This document shows, one piece after another, positions 63,040 through 64,000 of a stretch of 64,000 nt of DNA. The notes under the pieces are model-generated. The model ran no database searches and had not been told where the DNA came from. It was given only the letters and a program-made list of their open reading frames with translations. This DNA comes from Membranipora membranacea. Taxonomy: Eukaryota; Bryozoa; Gymnolaemata; Cheilostomatida; Membraniporidae. The stretch spans positions 5,702,001-5,766,000 of the forward strand of contig OU612073.1 of assembly GCA_914767715.1 (NCBI GenBank). The letters run 5' to 3'. Both the position numbers and the translations under genes were made by a program. Positions within the stretch are counted from its first letter, which is position 1. Each line of letters begins with the position of its first letter.

Positions 63040-64000
63040 CTGCAATCAGATGAAATATAATATTATGTAATACAATTTTGTTTAATTAGCAATTATGAAG
63101 ATCTTTTAAACTATGCGTGTAATACACAACGTTTTTGTCATTCACGTTAGAGTGAACTCTCGTGTTCCTCATATCTTGCGATTAAAAAAAAAGATATACA
63201 GCCAACTTATTCTGAAAATTAGAGGATTCTGGGTTGTGGCATTAATTCAACACCATGTTCATCTTAACTCTGAAAAAGAAACCAGCATTGGTCAACACGT
63301 GCAACTTGGTTTGCTTTAATTTGAGCGAAACAAAGTTCATCAATTAATTTTAGGACTCAGTCAAGTATGAAGTTATTTTTAAAGAGGGAGTTATCTGTTC
63401 AAAACAGCACAAGAGCAGATAACTGAAGTAACCCACAAAAAACTATAAAGCTAAAGGTGTAGCTAGACAGGCCCACGAAATCCCGTGGGGAGGCAATTCC
63501 ACGCGTTGTTGATGCCAAACCACGCCGTTGGCCATGCTAACGATGCGTCTTTTCAAAGACCAGCATGTTCGTGTGGTTAACCACGTTGTGAACCTACGCT
63601 TCTGTCATTGGCCAGTTGGTACAATAGAGCGGATTTAATTGGCCATTACTCTTACTCATTGGTCATGGCTCATTGGCCACTCACTTAGCAATGTTGTCAC
63701 AAGGTGGGTGTGTTTAGCCTATGAAGCCACGCCTACCACGCGTGGGAAGATAATTCCACGCATTTCGTGGGCTCATGTAGCAAGACCTTAAGGCCACACG
63801 CTCGTGCAAATTTCCACTAATTCTTGCAAATTAAATTTCGTACGAATATCAGCCTGCCACACATGATTGTCATTTCCCAAATTTGTACTAATGATTTATG
63901 GGTGTAATCATACTGTAATCCCACTCAGCCAATCTAAACCATAGGCCTACAGTGATAACTAAAAAGTTAAACCAAGGAGAAGCTGTTTCTTCTTGTTTTT
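63040..64000. other. UBE4B intron (5' direction), no exon seen
   Basis: From the acceptor at 63040-63041 to the right edge I see no further UBE4B exon. The stretch holds the element at 63462-63781 and otherwise AT-rich sequence. Short open frames at 63113-63319 lack splice context. Confidence 0.5.
63462..63781. mobile_element. non-autonomous element with GCCCACGAAAT inverted ends
   Basis: The left end GCTAGACAGGCCCACGAAAT pairs with the right end ATTTCGTGGGCTCATGTAGC as imperfect terminal inverted repeats of about 26 bp. The interior is GC-richer than its surroundings, with repeated CCACGCGTGG-like and CATTGGCCA blocks. There is no ORF. It lies in the UBE4B intron upstream of exon 62912-63039. 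The target duplication is not clear. Confidence 0.65.

Noticed and set aside
1-64000. CRISPR arrays, operons or bacterial defence systems
   Set aside because: The window is intron-rich animal DNA; the direct repeats seen are tandem duplications or mobile-element copies.

Overview
This is an animal (metazoan) nuclear DNA window. Genes are broken into many short exons with GT-AG introns. Five are recognisable animal genes: a mitofusin, an alpha-parvin type focal-adhesion adaptor, a six-finger rotund/ZNF384/LIN-29-like zinc-finger protein, an IRAG/LRMP (MRVI1) family protein, and the ubiquitin ligase UBE4B/Ufd2. Parvin and the IRAG/LRMP family argue for Metazoa. The AT-rich introns and intergenic DNA, and the strong but not vertebrate-level similarity that I judge from memory, suggest an invertebrate, possibly early-branching. 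I cannot fix the phylum. All exon models were read by hand from reading frame, splice sites, exon phase and remembered family sequence; none was checked by a search.

Layout. Positions 1-9489 (minus) hold the 5' half of mitofusin, with its GTPase domain in seven exons; the 3' half lies off the left edge. Positions 11756-23287 (minus) hold a complete nine-exon parvin of 370 residues. After a 5.6 kb divergent intergenic region, 28861-35692 (plus) hold a nine-exon, 562-residue zinc-finger transcription factor. A decayed GIY-YIG retroelement fragment (36.7-37.6 kb, minus) separates it from the convergent IRAG-like gene (38380-50508, minus, ten exons, about 660 residues). Another divergent gap of about 4.5 kb leads to a small unrecognised single-pass membrane protein (55070-56888, plus, four exons, 145 residues). 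That gene converges on UBE4B (57320 to the right edge, minus). The stops of these last two genes are 431 bp apart, and between them sits a palindromic poly(A) signal pair that could serve both strands.

Non-coding DNA is rich in short mobile elements. I see a hAT-like MITE with 5-bp target duplications (three copies); a foldback MITE with GATCAAGTTT ends (five copies and one solo end); a TA-flanked nested palindrome; a tRNA-derived SINE that repeatedly occurs as inverted head-to-head or tail pairs; and a U2 snRNA-like-headed retroposon flanked by a 17-bp direct repeat in intron 1 of the zinc-finger gene. There are also two tandem duplications of about 250-360 bp, a partial duplication of parvin exon 4 with its splice donor, and several simple repeats.

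The genes do not form a pathway. Mitofusin acts in mitochondrial outer-membrane fusion, parvin at integrin adhesions, the zinc-finger protein in the nucleus, the IRAG-like protein probably on the ER/nuclear envelope with IP3 receptors, and UBE4B in ubiquitin-chain extension.
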